DNA of 64,000 nt, from positions 2,480,001 to 2,544,000 of the forward strand of contig NZ_CP124750.1 in NCBI RefSeq assembly GCF_029962605.1, written 5' to 3'. The position numbers were made by a program, and so were the translations under genes. Position 1 is the first letter of the stretch; each line of letters starts with the position of its first letter. The notes under the pieces are model-generated. The model had not been told where the DNA came from. It made no database searches and saw only the letters and a program-made list of their open reading frames with translations. Positions 1-7,945 of this stretch are shown here, in pieces. The DNA comes from Serratia sarumanii. Its GTDB lineage: Bacteria > Pseudomonadota > Gammaproteobacteria > Enterobacterales > Enterobacteriaceae.

Positions 1-127
1 AGAATTAAAGCGCTTATTCGATAATATATTCATCAATAGACCGTTGACCAGAAATAAAAGGTTTTAACATTTCGACATAAACCAGTACAATTCCCTACCC
101 TGTGTTAACCCTTTTTTTAGGTTGATT

Positions 128-583
128 GTGTCGTTAATTCAGCGCTCTACATCGCGAAATCGGGCCGCCGCCTGGTTAGGGGTGTTTGCCATTCTGATGT
201 TGTTCATTGCGCCGGTGGTCTCGCGATCCCTGGAGCATGTGCGCGCCGGAAGTGCTGGAACGACCGTCATGGCGGATTGCGGCATGGATATGCCGATGCA
301 TCACGGGATGCACTCGCCGCCGCCTGAGCCTGAGAAAGCCTCACAGCCACTGATGCAGCACGGCGGCGGCCACCACAACATGGCGATGATGATGGACGAC
401 AGCGCCTGCGGCTACTGCGTGCTGTTGTTGCACGCGCCGCTGCTGGACGTGAGCCACGGCCCGCTGTTCTGGTCCCAGTCGCTGGCTTCGCGCCCGCCGC
501 CGATCCACTATCTCGTCCCTCTGTTTGCCCACGTTGTTCACACCGAATTACAGCCGCGCGCGCCCCCCATCTCTTTCCTCTGA
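128..583 (+). CDS. DUF2946 domain protein, probable copper-uptake accessory
   Basis: A protein of about 151 residues with an N-terminal hydrophobic segment (roughly residues 14-32), a Met/His-rich middle (about 48-90, with repeated MxM and HH motifs) and a conserved CGYC near residue 97 followed by LLLHAPLL. This is the pattern of DUF2946 proteins, which often sit beside copper TonB receptors. I place the start at GTG 128 because the AGG at 119-121 is six bases upstream; an in-frame TTG at 122 would abut that AGG. The next gene is a copper-type TonB receptor 221 bp downstream, so a role in periplasmic or inner-membrane copper handling is inferred from context and the Met/His content. The family has no established biochemical activity that I know of. 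Confidence 0.75.
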   Translation: MSLIQRSTSRNRAAAWLGVFAILMLFIAPVVSRSLEHVRAGSAGTTVMADCGMDMPMHHGMHSPPPEPEKASQPLMQHGGGHHNMAMMMDDSACGYCVLLLHAPLLDVSHGPLFWSQSLASRPPPIHYLVPLFAHVVHTELQPRAPPISFL

Positions 584-804
584 TTTAACAATAAGCCCAT
601 TGCCGTTCTCTGTATTGCCGTTGATCGTTTCAACCCGGCGGAATTAATTCGCCCAACGGTTAATCATCGAGACGACATTATTAATCCGGTTATTTCCAGG
701 TTGATGGAATTAACCCCCGTATTTTCCGATGGTGATTTTCGCCAGGCCGCCCCACACCTGAATAATCCCTCGGCCAAGTACGGAAAAAGTTAGCTTAAGG
801 AAAG

Positions 805-2880
805 ATGATGTTTAAACCGACTTATAAAAAGAACGCCGTCACCCGCGCCATTACCACCGCCATGCCGCTGTTTCTGCTGGCCGGCCACGCGGCGCAGGCG
901 CATCAACACCCTGCCGGCGCACAGGTTAATGATGGCGACGTGATCACCGTCACCGCGCCGCTCTACTCCCCGTTGACCATCGTCACCTCGCCGAAAACCC
1001 CACGCCAGCCGGTGCCGGCCAGCGACGGTTCGGACTACCTGAAAACCATCCCCGGCTTTTCGCAGATCCGCAACGGCGGCACCAACGGCGACCCGGTGTT
1101 CCGCGGCATGTTCGGCTCTCGGTTGAAGATCCTCACCGACGGTTCGGAAATGCTGGGCGCCTGCCCAGCGCGGATGGATGCACCGACCTCTTACATCTCG
1201 CCGGAAAGCTTCGATCTGTTGACCATTACCAAGGGGCCGCAGACGGTGCTGTGGGGGCCGGGATCGTCGGCGGGCACGGTGCGCTTCGAGCGTGAACGCC
1301 CGCGCTTCGACAAGCCGGGTATCAAGGGCAACGCCAGCGTGCTGACCGGCTCCAACGGCCGCTGGGACGAGAACATCGACGCCAGCCTCGGCGCCGAACA
1401 AGGCTACCTGCGGGTGATGGCCAACAAATCCCGTTCCAACGACTATCAGGACGGCACGAATACGCGCGTGCCATCGCGCTGGGACAAGTGGAACGGCGAT
1501 CTGGCGCTCGGCTGGACGCCGGACGCCGACACGCTGCTGGAAGTAACTATGGGCCGCGGCAACGGCGAAGCGCGCTATGCCGGCCGCAGCATGGATGGTT
1601 CGCAGTTCAAACGCGAAAGCCTGGGCATGCGGGTGGAGAAATCTAACATCGGCGACGTGCTGGATAAGCTGGAAGCGCAGGTCTACTACAACTACGCCAA
1701 CCACGTGATGGACAACGTCACCCTGCGCTCGCCGGGCAGCGGTGGCATGGCTGGGCACGGGGGGCATGGCGGCATGAGCATGGGGATAGGCGGCCACGGC
1801 GGGCACATGATGTCCTCCGGCATGACGATGCAGCTCGATCGCCGCACCGTCGGCGGCCGCGTGATGGGCACCTGGCAGTGGCAGGACGTGAAGCTTGAAA
1901 GCGGCCTGGACACCCAAACCAACACCCACCGCAGCATGAACCACGGCAGCTGGGAAAAAGACGCCCAGTTCAACAGCTACGGCGCCTTCAGTGAACTGAC
2001 CTGGTCCACCAGCGAACAGGATAAACTGATCGGCGGCGCGCGCCTCGACCGCACCCTGGTGGAGAATTTCCGCAGCGCCAGCGCTGGGAAACGTTCGGAC
2101 ACCCTGCCGAGCGGCTTTATGCGCCTGGAGCATACGCTGGCCGACCTGCCGCTGATGCTGTATGCCGGCGTCGGTTATACCGAGCGCTTCCCGGATTACT
2201 GGGAGCTGTTCTCGCCGAAGCTTGGCCCGAACGGCAGCAAGGATCCGTTCTCCAGCGTCAAGAGCGAGAAAACCACGCAGCTCGACATCGGCGCTCAGTA
2301 CAACGGCAAACGCTTCAACGGCTGGGTTTCCGCTTATGTGGGCCGCGTCGATGATTTCATCCTGTTCAAATACGATCCGCACAACGCGCGCCTCAGCCAG
2401 GCCGATAACGTCAACGCCAACATCATGGGCGGCGAAATGGGCATGGGTTATCAGCTGAGCGAGCACTGGAAAACCGACGCCAGCCTGGCCTACTCCTGGG
2501 GCAAAAATAGCAGCGACGGCCGGCCGCTGCCGCAGATCCCGCCGCTGGAGGCACGCTTGGGGCTGACCTATGAGTACGGCGACTGGAGCGGCACCGGCCT
2601 GTGGCGTCTGGTCAGCAGCCAACACCGCGTGGCGATCAACGAAGGCAACGTGGTAGGCAAAGACTTTGCCGAAAGCGCCGGCTTCGGCGTGCTTTCCGCC
2701 AACGCCGCCTACAAGGTGAATAAAAACGTCAAGCTGAGCGCCGGTCTGGATAACATCCTGAACAAGACCTACAGCGAACACCTCAACCTGGCGGGCAACA
2801 GCGCCTTCGGGTATTCGGCCAACAGCGCGGTGAATGAACCGGGCCGCACCCTGTGGGCCAAGGTTAACGTCACCTTCTAA
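805..2880 (+). CDS. TonB-dependent copper receptor, OprC/NosA type
   Basis: A 691-residue outer-membrane receptor with a signal peptide ending near residue 32 (AGHAAQAHQH), a plug domain (about 55-165, including FRGMFGSRLKILTDG and GPQTVLWGPGSSAGTVRFERE) and a beta-barrel ending in the terminal aromatic residue of KVNVTF. The plug segment MLGACPARMDAPTSYISPE is typical of the TonB-copper family (OprC, NosA). An extracellular-loop segment at residues 313-342 is extremely rich in Gly, His and Met and suits copper binding. The start is ATG 805 or 808, both behind AAGGAAAG. It probably moves copper or a copper complex across the outer membrane using TonB energy, together with the DUF2946 gene upstream. 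Substrate is inferred from family and loop composition. Confidence 0.88.
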   Translation: MMFKPTYKKNAVTRAITTAMPLFLLAGHAAQAHQHPAGAQVNDGDVITVTAPLYSPLTIVTSPKTPRQPVPASDGSDYLKTIPGFSQIRNGGTNGDPVFRGMFGSRLKILTDGSEMLGACPARMDAPTSYISPESFDLLTITKGPQTVLWGPGSSAGTVRFERERPRFDKPGIKGNASVLTGSNGRWDENIDASLGAEQGYLRVMANKSRSNDYQDGTNTRVPSRWDKWNGDLALGWTPDADTLLEVTMGRGNGEARYAGRSMDGSQFKRESLGMRVEKSNIGDVLDKLEAQVYYNYANHVMDNVTLRSPGSGGMAGHGGHGGMSMGIGGHGGHMMSSGMTMQLDRRTVGGRVMGTWQWQDVKLESGLDTQTNTHRSMNHGSWEKDAQFNSYGAFSELTWSTSEQDKLIGGARLDRTLVENFRSASAGKRSDTLPSGFMRLEHTLADLPLMLYAGVGYTERFPDYWELFSPKLGPNGSKDPFSSVKSEKTTQLDIGAQYNGKRFNGWVSAYVGRVDDFILFKYDPHNARLSQADNVNANIMGGEMGMGYQLSEHWKTDASLAYSWGKNSSDGRPLPQIPPLEARLGLTYEYGDWSGTGLWRLVSSQHRVAINEGNVVGKDFAESAGFGVLSANAAYKVNKNVKLSAGLDNILNKTYSEHLNLAGNSAFGYSANSAVNEPGRTLWAKVNVTF

Positions 2881-2887
2881 AGCGTAC

Positions 2888-2915
2888 ACCGGGCGGTGGG
2901 CAACCGTCGCCCGGT
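2888..2915 (+). terminator. Hairpin after the copper receptor
   Basis: Perfect 8-bp arms ACCGGGCG (2888-2895) and CGCCCGGT (2908-2915) lie 7 bp after the receptor stop codon. There is no T-run after the stem, so this may be a weak or Rho-assisted terminator, or an mRNA 3' end stabiliser. Confidence 0.45.
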
Positions 2916-3021
2916 CAGGCGATATGCGATCCGGTTCTTAGGATATGAGTTTTAAGTTTTTCCCATTCGGTTGAGCGGCGATTAGTATCACTCTCAATGT
3001 AATCAAGGATCCGGAGGGAAT

Positions 3022-3183
3022 ATGCAAAAGCTCACTCATTTTCTGGCCCTGCTCGGCGAGCTGATGATTGAAAAAGCCGAAGACGCCGCGCCGCAGGCTG
3101 CTCAGCCTGACGATCGTGACGACGCGTTGCCGCCGCGCCTCGAACGTGGGGTTCCGCTGGCCGACCGCTTCCTGTTCATGTAA
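3022..3183 (+). CDS. Small protein of unknown function, 53 residues
   Basis: An ATG with a strong GGAGGGAA Shine-Dalgarno (3013-3020) opens a 53-residue frame beginning MQKLTHFLALLGELMIEKAED and ending DRFLFM. The first 18 residues form an amphipathic or hydrophobic helix; the middle is acidic (PDDRDDAL). There is no signal-peptide cleavage pattern and no known motif. It lies alone between the copper receptor and the acetyltransferase, 110 bp before the latter. I do not recognise a family. The ribosome-binding site makes translation likely. Confidence 0.55.
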   Translation: MQKLTHFLALLGELMIEKAEDAAPQAAQPDDRDDALPPRLERGVPLADRFLFM

Positions 3184-3293
3184 TTCCCCTCACTGTCTTT
3201 TGGTCCGGCACGTTCCGATATTTCATTATCGGACGTCTGCGTCTATCTTCTGTCGATGGTTCAAGCCGATTCATCATAGGAGAGAGCAACGCA

Positions 3294-3773
3294 ATGAAGA
3301 TCAGAACGGTAACCCCGCAAGACGCTGAAGCCCTGACGCAGTTATTGAATGAGGTGATCGGCGCCGGCGGCACGACGGCGATAGAAACGCCCCTCACCCC
3401 CGCCGAATTCAGCGAATGGTTCATCAGCGGCAGCAATGCGCTGAGCTGCCAGGTCGCGGAGGTGGATGGGCTGTTGGTGGGCTTCCAGGCGCTGAGCGCA
3501 GATGATGCCCTGCCGCCCGATACCGCAGATATTGCCACCTTCTCCCGCCTGTCGCCGAAGGTGCGCGGCGTCGGCAGTGCGTTGTTCCCTGCCACATTAG
3601 CGGCGGCGAAGTCGCACGGTTTCAAGCACATCAACGCCACCATTCGGGCGGATAACGTCGGTGGCCTCGCCTACTATCACAAAATGGGCTTTCGCGATTA
3701 CGATCGTTTGCCGCAGGTGCCGCTCAGCGATGGCACGCCGATCGACAGAATCAAAAAACGCTTCTCCCTTTAA
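3294..3773 (+). CDS. GNAT-family N-acetyltransferase
   Basis: A 159-residue single-domain GNAT protein. The N-terminus MKIRTVTPQDAEALTQLLNEVI is a typical beta1-alpha1. The acetyl-CoA-binding motif A is at about residues 86-105 (LSPKVRGVGSALFPATLAAA, the RGxGxG/A region with a substituted first Gly). The beta6-beta7 segment NVGGLAYYHKMGFRDYDR near 118-135 is the usual GNAT C-terminal signature. The start ATG 3294 follows GGAGAGAG. The substrate cannot be told from sequence. Its 3' end is 13 bp from the 3' end of the convergent LysR gene. Confidence 0.88.
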   Translation: MKIRTVTPQDAEALTQLLNEVIGAGGTTAIETPLTPAEFSEWFISGSNALSCQVAEVDGLLVGFQALSADDALPPDTADIATFSRLSPKVRGVGSALFPATLAAAKSHGFKHINATIRADNVGGLAYYHKMGFRDYDRLPQVPLSDGTPIDRIKKRFSL

Positions 3774-3786
3774 CCCGCCAACCCGC

Positions 3787-4680
3787 TCACACTGAACGCA
3801 CGATATGTTCGCGCAGCCACCGGTGAGCGGGATCCCGGTGCGATCGTTCGTGCCACAGCATGGTCATTTCAAAGCCCGGCACCGCCAGCGGCGGCTCGAG
3901 CCGTTGTAATAAAGGCTGGTTGCGCACCAGCCGCTCCGGCAGCATCGCCACCAAATCGGACTGCGTCAGCACCGAGATAACGAACAGAAAATGTGGCACG
4001 GAAAGCACCACCCGCCGCGTCAGCCCCACGTCCGCCAACGCCCTGTCGGTCATGCCATAGAACCCGCCGCCGTCCGGCGAGACCATCACCTGCTCCAATT
4101 GGCAAAATTGCGCCGGCGTCAGCCTGGCATGCAGCTTGGGGTGGCCGACCCGGCCCACCAGCACATAGCGTTCGCTAAACAGCGTGCGCTGCCGCAGGCC
4201 GGATGGCGCACCTTCTCGGGTATGAAACGCTAGGTCGATTTCCCCTTGCTCCGCCCGTTTGGCGAGGCGCGCCGGGGCGATCTCCAGCACCGCCAGCCGG
4301 GTGCCGGGCGCCGCCGTGCGTAAACCGTTCAGCGCCGGCAGCACGATGGTGGATTCGCCGTAGTCAAAGGCGGCCACGCGCCAGGTATCGGTCGCCACGG
4401 CGGGATCGAACGGCGTCGCCGGCGTCACCGCCAACTCGAGCGCCGCCAATGCCTGACGTAACGGTTCCCGCAGCTGTTCCGCTCTGGCGGTCGGACGCAT
4501 GCCGCGCGGGCCGGGCAACAGCAGCGGATCGTCAAAGATCGCCCGCAGTTTGGCGAGATGCACGCTGACCGCCGGCTGGGAGAAATTGAGCCGCTGTGCC
4601 GCGCGCGTGACGTTGTGCTCTGCCAGCAGCGCGTCGAGCGTCACCAGCAGGTTGAGATCCAGCCGCCTTAAATTATTCAT
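3787..4680 (-). CDS. LysR-family regulator of the adjacent quinone reductase
   Basis: A 297-residue LysR protein. Its N-terminal winged helix-turn-helix covers about residues 5-65 (NLLVTLDALLAEHNVTRAAQRLNFSQPAVSVHLAKLR) and a periplasmic-binding-type effector domain follows from about residue 90. The HTH most resembles the NodD/NahR branch. It is divergent from the flavin reductase at 4765, with 84 bp between start codons that hold two dyads, so it very probably controls that gene and itself. The inducer is not evident; quinones or aromatic electrophiles are a reasonable inference from the target. Confidence 0.88.
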   Translation of the reverse strand: MNNLRRLDLNLLVTLDALLAEHNVTRAAQRLNFSQPAVSVHLAKLRAIFDDPLLLPGPRGMRPTARAEQLREPLRQALAALELAVTPATPFDPAVATDTWRVAAFDYGESTIVLPALNGLRTAAPGTRLAVLEIAPARLAKRAEQGEIDLAFHTREGAPSGLRQRTLFSERYVLVGRVGHPKLHARLTPAQFCQLEQVMVSPDGGGFYGMTDRALADVGLTRRVVLSVPHFLFVISVLTQSDLVAMLPERLVRNQPLLQRLEPPLAVPGFEMTMLWHERSHRDPAHRWLREHIVRSV

Positions 4681-4681
4681 A

Positions 4682-4721
4682 GTTATACCTGGGATAACGG
4701 TAATTCATTTCTAATATACCG
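4682..4721. promoter_or_regulatory. Divergent regulatory region with two dyads (LysR operator candidate)
   Basis: Between the LysR gene and the quinone reductase lie GTTAT-N7-ATAAC (4682-4698) and CGGTA-N14-TACCG (4698-4721), which share one base. Dyads of this size between a LysR gene and its divergent neighbour usually contain the regulator's binding site. No binding data are implied. Confidence 0.5.
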
Positions 4722-4764
4722 ACTAACACCCTAACCTGCAGCTCTCACACCAAGGAGAGCTGTT

Positions 4765-5541
4765 ATGAATGTGCTGATTGTTTACGCCCACCCGGAGCCG
4801 CTGTCGCTGACCGGCTCACTGAAAAACTTCGCCGTTGAACGCCTGACGCAGGCCGGCCATCAGGTACAGGTGTCCGACCTGTACGCCATGAAGTGGAAAG
4901 CGACGCTCGACGCTGACGACAGTCTGGAAGGCCCGGCAACGGCTCGTTTCGATCCTTCGCTGGATTCGCAGCGCGCGTTCGCCAACGGCATGCAGAGCGC
5001 CGATATCGAACGGGAGCAGCAAAAATTGCGCTGGGCGGACGCGGTGCTGCTGCAGTTTCCGCTGTGGTGGTTCTCGATGCCGGCGATCCTCAAAGGCTGG
5101 GTGGAGCGTGTGTATGCTTACGGTTTTGCCTACGGCGTGGGTGAGCATTCCGACACCCATTGGGGTGACCGTTACGGCGAGGGGTCGCTGGCGGGCAAAC
5201 GGGCGATGCTGATCGTCACCGCCGGCGGCTGGGAGTCTCATTACGCCCCGCGCGGCATCAACGGGCCGATCGACGATATCCTGTTCCCGATCCAGCACGG
5301 CATGCTGCACTACCCAGGGTTCGAGGTGCTGCCGCCGTTCGTCACCTACCGCGCCGGCAAAACCGATGAGGCACGCTTTGCCGCCCTGTGCGAGCAGCTC
5401 GGGCAGCGGCTGGATAATCTGTGGAACGCCGAGCCAATCCGCTTTCGGCGGCAGAACGCCGGTGACTATCTGATCCCGCAGCTGACGCTGAAAGCGCATC
5501 TCGCGCCGGGGCAAAACGGTTTCGGCGTTCACATCGAGTAG
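4765..5541 (+). CDS. NQO1/MdaB-family NAD(P)H:quinone oxidoreductase
   Basis: A 258-residue flavodoxin-like protein. The N-terminus MNVLIVYAHPEPLSLTGSLK is the FMN/FAD phosphate-binding loop of the NQO1/KefF family. LQFPLWWFSMPAILKGWVERVYAYGFAYG near residues 96-124 is the family's signature active-site stretch, and TAGGWESHYAPRGINGP near 152-168 the conserved TxGG loop. Such enzymes reduce quinones or similar electrophiles by two electrons. The Shine-Dalgarno is AAGGAGAG. It is divergent from its LysR regulator and convergent with a second, shorter reductase at 5579-6133. The natural substrate is unknown. Confidence 0.88.
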   Translation: MNVLIVYAHPEPLSLTGSLKNFAVERLTQAGHQVQVSDLYAMKWKATLDADDSLEGPATARFDPSLDSQRAFANGMQSADIEREQQKLRWADAVLLQFPLWWFSMPAILKGWVERVYAYGFAYGVGEHSDTHWGDRYGEGSLAGKRAMLIVTAGGWESHYAPRGINGPIDDILFPIQHGMLHYPGFEVLPPFVTYRAGKTDEARFAALCEQLGQRLDNLWNAEPIRFRRQNAGDYLIPQLTLKAHLAPGQNGFGVHIE

Positions 5542-5569
5542 CCGGATGCGCACGCCCGGGCGCATCCGG
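5542..5569. terminator. Shared hairpin between two convergent reductase genes
   Basis: Perfect 10-bp arms CCGGATGCGC (5542-5551) and GCGCATCCGG (5560-5569) with an 8-nt loop start right after the stop codon of the upstream reductase, nine bases from the 3' end of the convergent one. There is no clear T-run, but the position suits bidirectional termination. Confidence 0.6.
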
Positions 5570-5578
5570 GGCGTGCCC

Positions 5579-6133
5579 TTAATTCAGGGCGGCGAGAAAT
5601 GCCTGGTAGCCTTGCGCGCTGCGATCCAATTCGTGGGATTGCAGCGGCTCCACCGCCCCGTCCGATGCGGCCTCCTTGCCGTAAAAGGCGAAGAACGAGG
5701 CATAGTCGGCCCGCACGTAGCCGGCGGTGACTTCAAACGGCCGGAAGATTTCCTCCAGCGAATAACGATAGCGCCCGTCGCGCGCATAATCCTCTGCACG
5801 CACCCCCGCCGTGACCGCCAACGCCAGCTTCTTGTTTTGCATCTTGTAGCCGCTGCGGGAACCGTAGGCCCAGCCGTAGGTGAGCACGTCGTCCAGCCAT
5901 TTTTTCAGCAGCGGCGGGCTGCTGAACCAGAAAATCGGGAACTGCAGTACGATGTTGTCATGGGCTTCAATCAGCCGCTGCTCTTGGGCGACGTCGATCT
6001 GCCAATCCGGATAGGCCTGATGCAGTTCGTGCACGGTATACCGCTCCGGATAGCGCCGCAGCTCCTCCAGCCAGCGTTTGTTGACCACCGAGTTCGCCAT
6101 ATCGGGATGGGTCACCACCACCAAGGTTTTCAT
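5579..6133 (-). CDS. KefF/YheR-type NAD(P)H oxidoreductase
   Basis: A 184-residue flavodoxin-like enzyme: MKTLVVVTHPDMANSVVNKRW at the N-terminus, LQFPIFWFSSPPLLKKWLDDVLTYGWAYG near residues 63-91, and TAGVRAEDYARDGRY after residue 108. It is the short form of the same family as the neighbour at 4765. The start ATG 6133 has GGAGAAAT upstream. It is divergent from an HxlR regulator, an arrangement known for YodB-type and QorR-type control of quinone reductases, so detoxification of quinones or other thiol-reactive compounds is likely. No KefC transporter is nearby, so a KefF role in potassium efflux is unlikely. Confidence 0.87.
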   Translation of the reverse strand: MKTLVVVTHPDMANSVVNKRWLEELRRYPERYTVHELHQAYPDWQIDVAQEQRLIEAHDNIVLQFPIFWFSSPPLLKKWLDDVLTYGWAYGSRSGYKMQNKKLALAVTAGVRAEDYARDGRYRYSLEEIFRPFEVTAGYVRADYASFFAFYGKEAASDGAVEPLQSHELDRSAQGYQAFLAALN

Positions 6134-6237
6134 ATCGATTTCTCCAGTCAGGTGTCTATCGGCGCATCATAGGTTATGCTGGAACAATGTAAAATACGCA
6201 CACTCGCGACACATACTTACCCTGGAGAAAGTACCTA

Positions 6238-6597
6238 ATAACCGCCGAATCCCACTGCAGCCCAACGGGCATCAGCCTCGAAGACACCGGCTATGGCTAT
6301 ACGCTGTCGGTGATCAACGGCAAATATAAAATGATTATTCTCTACTGGCTGGCGTTGTATAAGCCGGTATTGCGGTTCAACGAGCTGCAGCGCTGCATCG
6401 GCACCATTTCGTACAAAACGCTGAGTTCGACGCTCAAAGAGCTGGAAAAAGATCGCCTGGTGGTGAGAAAGGAGTATCCGCAGATCCCGCCCAAGGTGGA
6501 GTACAGCCTGTCCGAGCGCGGGCGTTCGCTGATCCCGGTGATCGACATGATGTGCAACTGGGGGGAGCAGCACCGGCCGGAACAGCCGGTGCCGTGA
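6238..6597 (+). CDS. HxlR-family regulator with a non-canonical start
   Basis: A winged-helix HxlR protein: SVINGKYKMIILYWLA, LRFNELQRCIGTISYKTLSSTLKELEKDRLVVRKEYPQ and PKVEYSLSERGRSLIPVIDMM are the family's core. The full reading frame starts just after a good Shine-Dalgarno (GGAGAAA, 6224-6230), but the codon at the right distance (6238) is ATA rather than ATG; the next residues are TAESHCSPTGISLED. The first ordinary start is GTG 6310, which has no Shine-Dalgarno and would remove the first 24 residues, including the Cys that could sense electrophiles. It is divergent from the reductase at 5579-6133, its probable target. Either ATA is used, or a point change has reduced expression, or the sequence has an error. 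Confidence 0.75.
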   Translation: MTAESHCSPTGISLEDTGYGYTLSVINGKYKMIILYWLALYKPVLRFNELQRCIGTISYKTLSSTLKELEKDRLVVRKEYPQIPPKVEYSLSERGRSLIPVIDMMCNWGEQHRPEQPVP

Positions 6598-6601
6598 GGG
6601 G

Positions 6602-7885
6602 TTAGTTGTCTGCCGCCGCTGAGGTTGCCGGCGCGGGCTCATCGTGCTCGACCAAGGCGTTCGCAGGCCGGCACTGGCGCAGCGTGCGCACGCTGAAGGC
6701 CACCAGCACGCCGAGCACGGCGGCGAATGCGCCGAACGACAGCACGCTCATCAACGGAGTAAACACCCTGCCCAGTACGCCGAGCCCCAGCGCGCCGATC
6801 GAATCGCCGGTTACGTCCTGCGCGGTGCCGAGGCTGTTCACCCGCCCCAGCAGATGATCCGGTGTGTTGCTCTGGATCAGCATGAATTGCAGGAGCGAGG
6901 CGATGGCATTGGCGTAGCCGTAGCACACCAGCGCCAGCAGCGCCGGCGCCAGGTGGCTGAACAGCCCCAGCGAAGCGATAGCGGTAAATGCGACGATGGC
7001 GGCGACCAGGATCAGCACGCCAGGTCGAGAGAAACGCCCCACCCAGCCGCTGGTCAGCGCGCCCAGCATCGCGCCGAGCGGCACCGCGGAATACATCAGG
7101 CCGATAGAGGACGCCCCGACGTGGTAAGCGTCCTGCGCCAGCGCCGGGAACAGCACCCTGACGGCACCGACGATGCTCATCAGCATTCCCAGCAGCACCA
7201 CCGACCCCACCACCTTATTGCGCCAGACAAACTGGAAGCCGCTGGCGAGCGCGCGCAGCGGGTGTTCCGGCTCCTGCTGCTGCGGCAACAGCGTCGGCAG
7301 GCGCACCAGCGGGATCAGGGTGCCCAGCGTCCCGGCGGCGGCCACGGCGAACGCCAGCCCCACGCCGCCGAACACGATGATAATCCCGCCCAGCGCCGGC
7401 GCCAGGATCGCGCCGATGCGCACCGTTACCATACTCAAGGCCCCCGCCGCCGCCAGGTTTTCGCGCCCGACCAGCAGCGGGATCACCGCCATCAGCGCCG
7501 TCATGCCCAGCGCGCCGAAGAACCCGTCCCAGGCCGCCAGCAGGTAAAGCGCCCACAGCGACGGCGACGGGGCGAAGGCGTTCAGACTCAGGGCGACAAA
7601 GCCCAGCCCGCAGGTGCCGCGCGCAAACAGGATCAGCTTGCGGCGATCGTAGCGATCGGCGAGCACGCCACCCAGCATCAGGCCGATAAACATGCCCACC
7701 CCGTCCAGCGCCACCGCCACGCCCACCTGCAACGTGGAGCCGGTCATCGCCTGGATCTGAATCGGCACCCCCACCGCCAACATGCCGAGGGAAAACACCG
7801 ACAGCATGCGGGCGCAGAAAATCGCGCGGAAATGCGCATTGCTTCTCAGCAAACTGAAATCAAGAAAAAAAGAAGGTCTGGCCAT
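6602..7885 (-). CDS. entS: EntS-like MFS siderophore exporter
   Basis: A 427-residue major facilitator protein, very close in pattern to E. coli EntS: an N-terminal LLRSNAHFRAIFCARMLSV, the loop 2-3 motif GGVLADRYDRRKLILFARG, and WDGFFGALGMTALMAVIPLLVGRENL. About 12 membrane segments are visible. It should export the finished catecholate siderophore across the inner membrane. I chose ATG 7885 (Shine-Dalgarno GCAGGACA) over the in-frame ATG 12 bp upstream, which has no good ribosome site. It is the last gene of the minus-strand siderophore operon, 60 bp after the NRPS. Export specificity for this product is inferred from position. Confidence 0.92.
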   Translation of the reverse strand: MARPSFFLDFSLLRSNAHFRAIFCARMLSVFSLGMLAVGVPIQIQAMTGSTLQVGVAVALDGVGMFIGLMLGGVLADRYDRRKLILFARGTCGLGFVALSLNAFAPSPSLWALYLLAAWDGFFGALGMTALMAVIPLLVGRENLAAAGALSMVTVRIGAILAPALGGIIIVFGGVGLAFAVAAAGTLGTLIPLVRLPTLLPQQQEPEHPLRALASGFQFVWRNKVVGSVVLLGMLMSIVGAVRVLFPALAQDAYHVGASSIGLMYSAVPLGAMLGALTSGWVGRFSRPGVLILVAAIVAFTAIASLGLFSHLAPALLALVCYGYANAIASLLQFMLIQSNTPDHLLGRVNSLGTAQDVTGDSIGALGLGVLGRVFTPLMSVLSFGAFAAVLGVLVAFSVRTLRQCRPANALVEHDEPAPATSAAADN

Positions 7886-7945
7886 AGTGTCCTGCATATC
7901 ATGTTTTAGTACGGGCCGGGACGCACGCCCCCCGGCCCGGTTGCG

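Noticed and set aside
790..2889. Long open frame antisense to the copper TonB receptor (about 699 codons)
   Set aside because: It mirrors the receptor almost exactly, has no ribosome site or family motif, and consists of the Ala/Val/His-rich text typical of antisense frames in GC-rich DNA.
5579..6133. KefF ancillary subunit of a potassium efflux system
   Set aside because: No kefC is adjacent; divergence from an HxlR gene fits a quinone-responsive reductase better.
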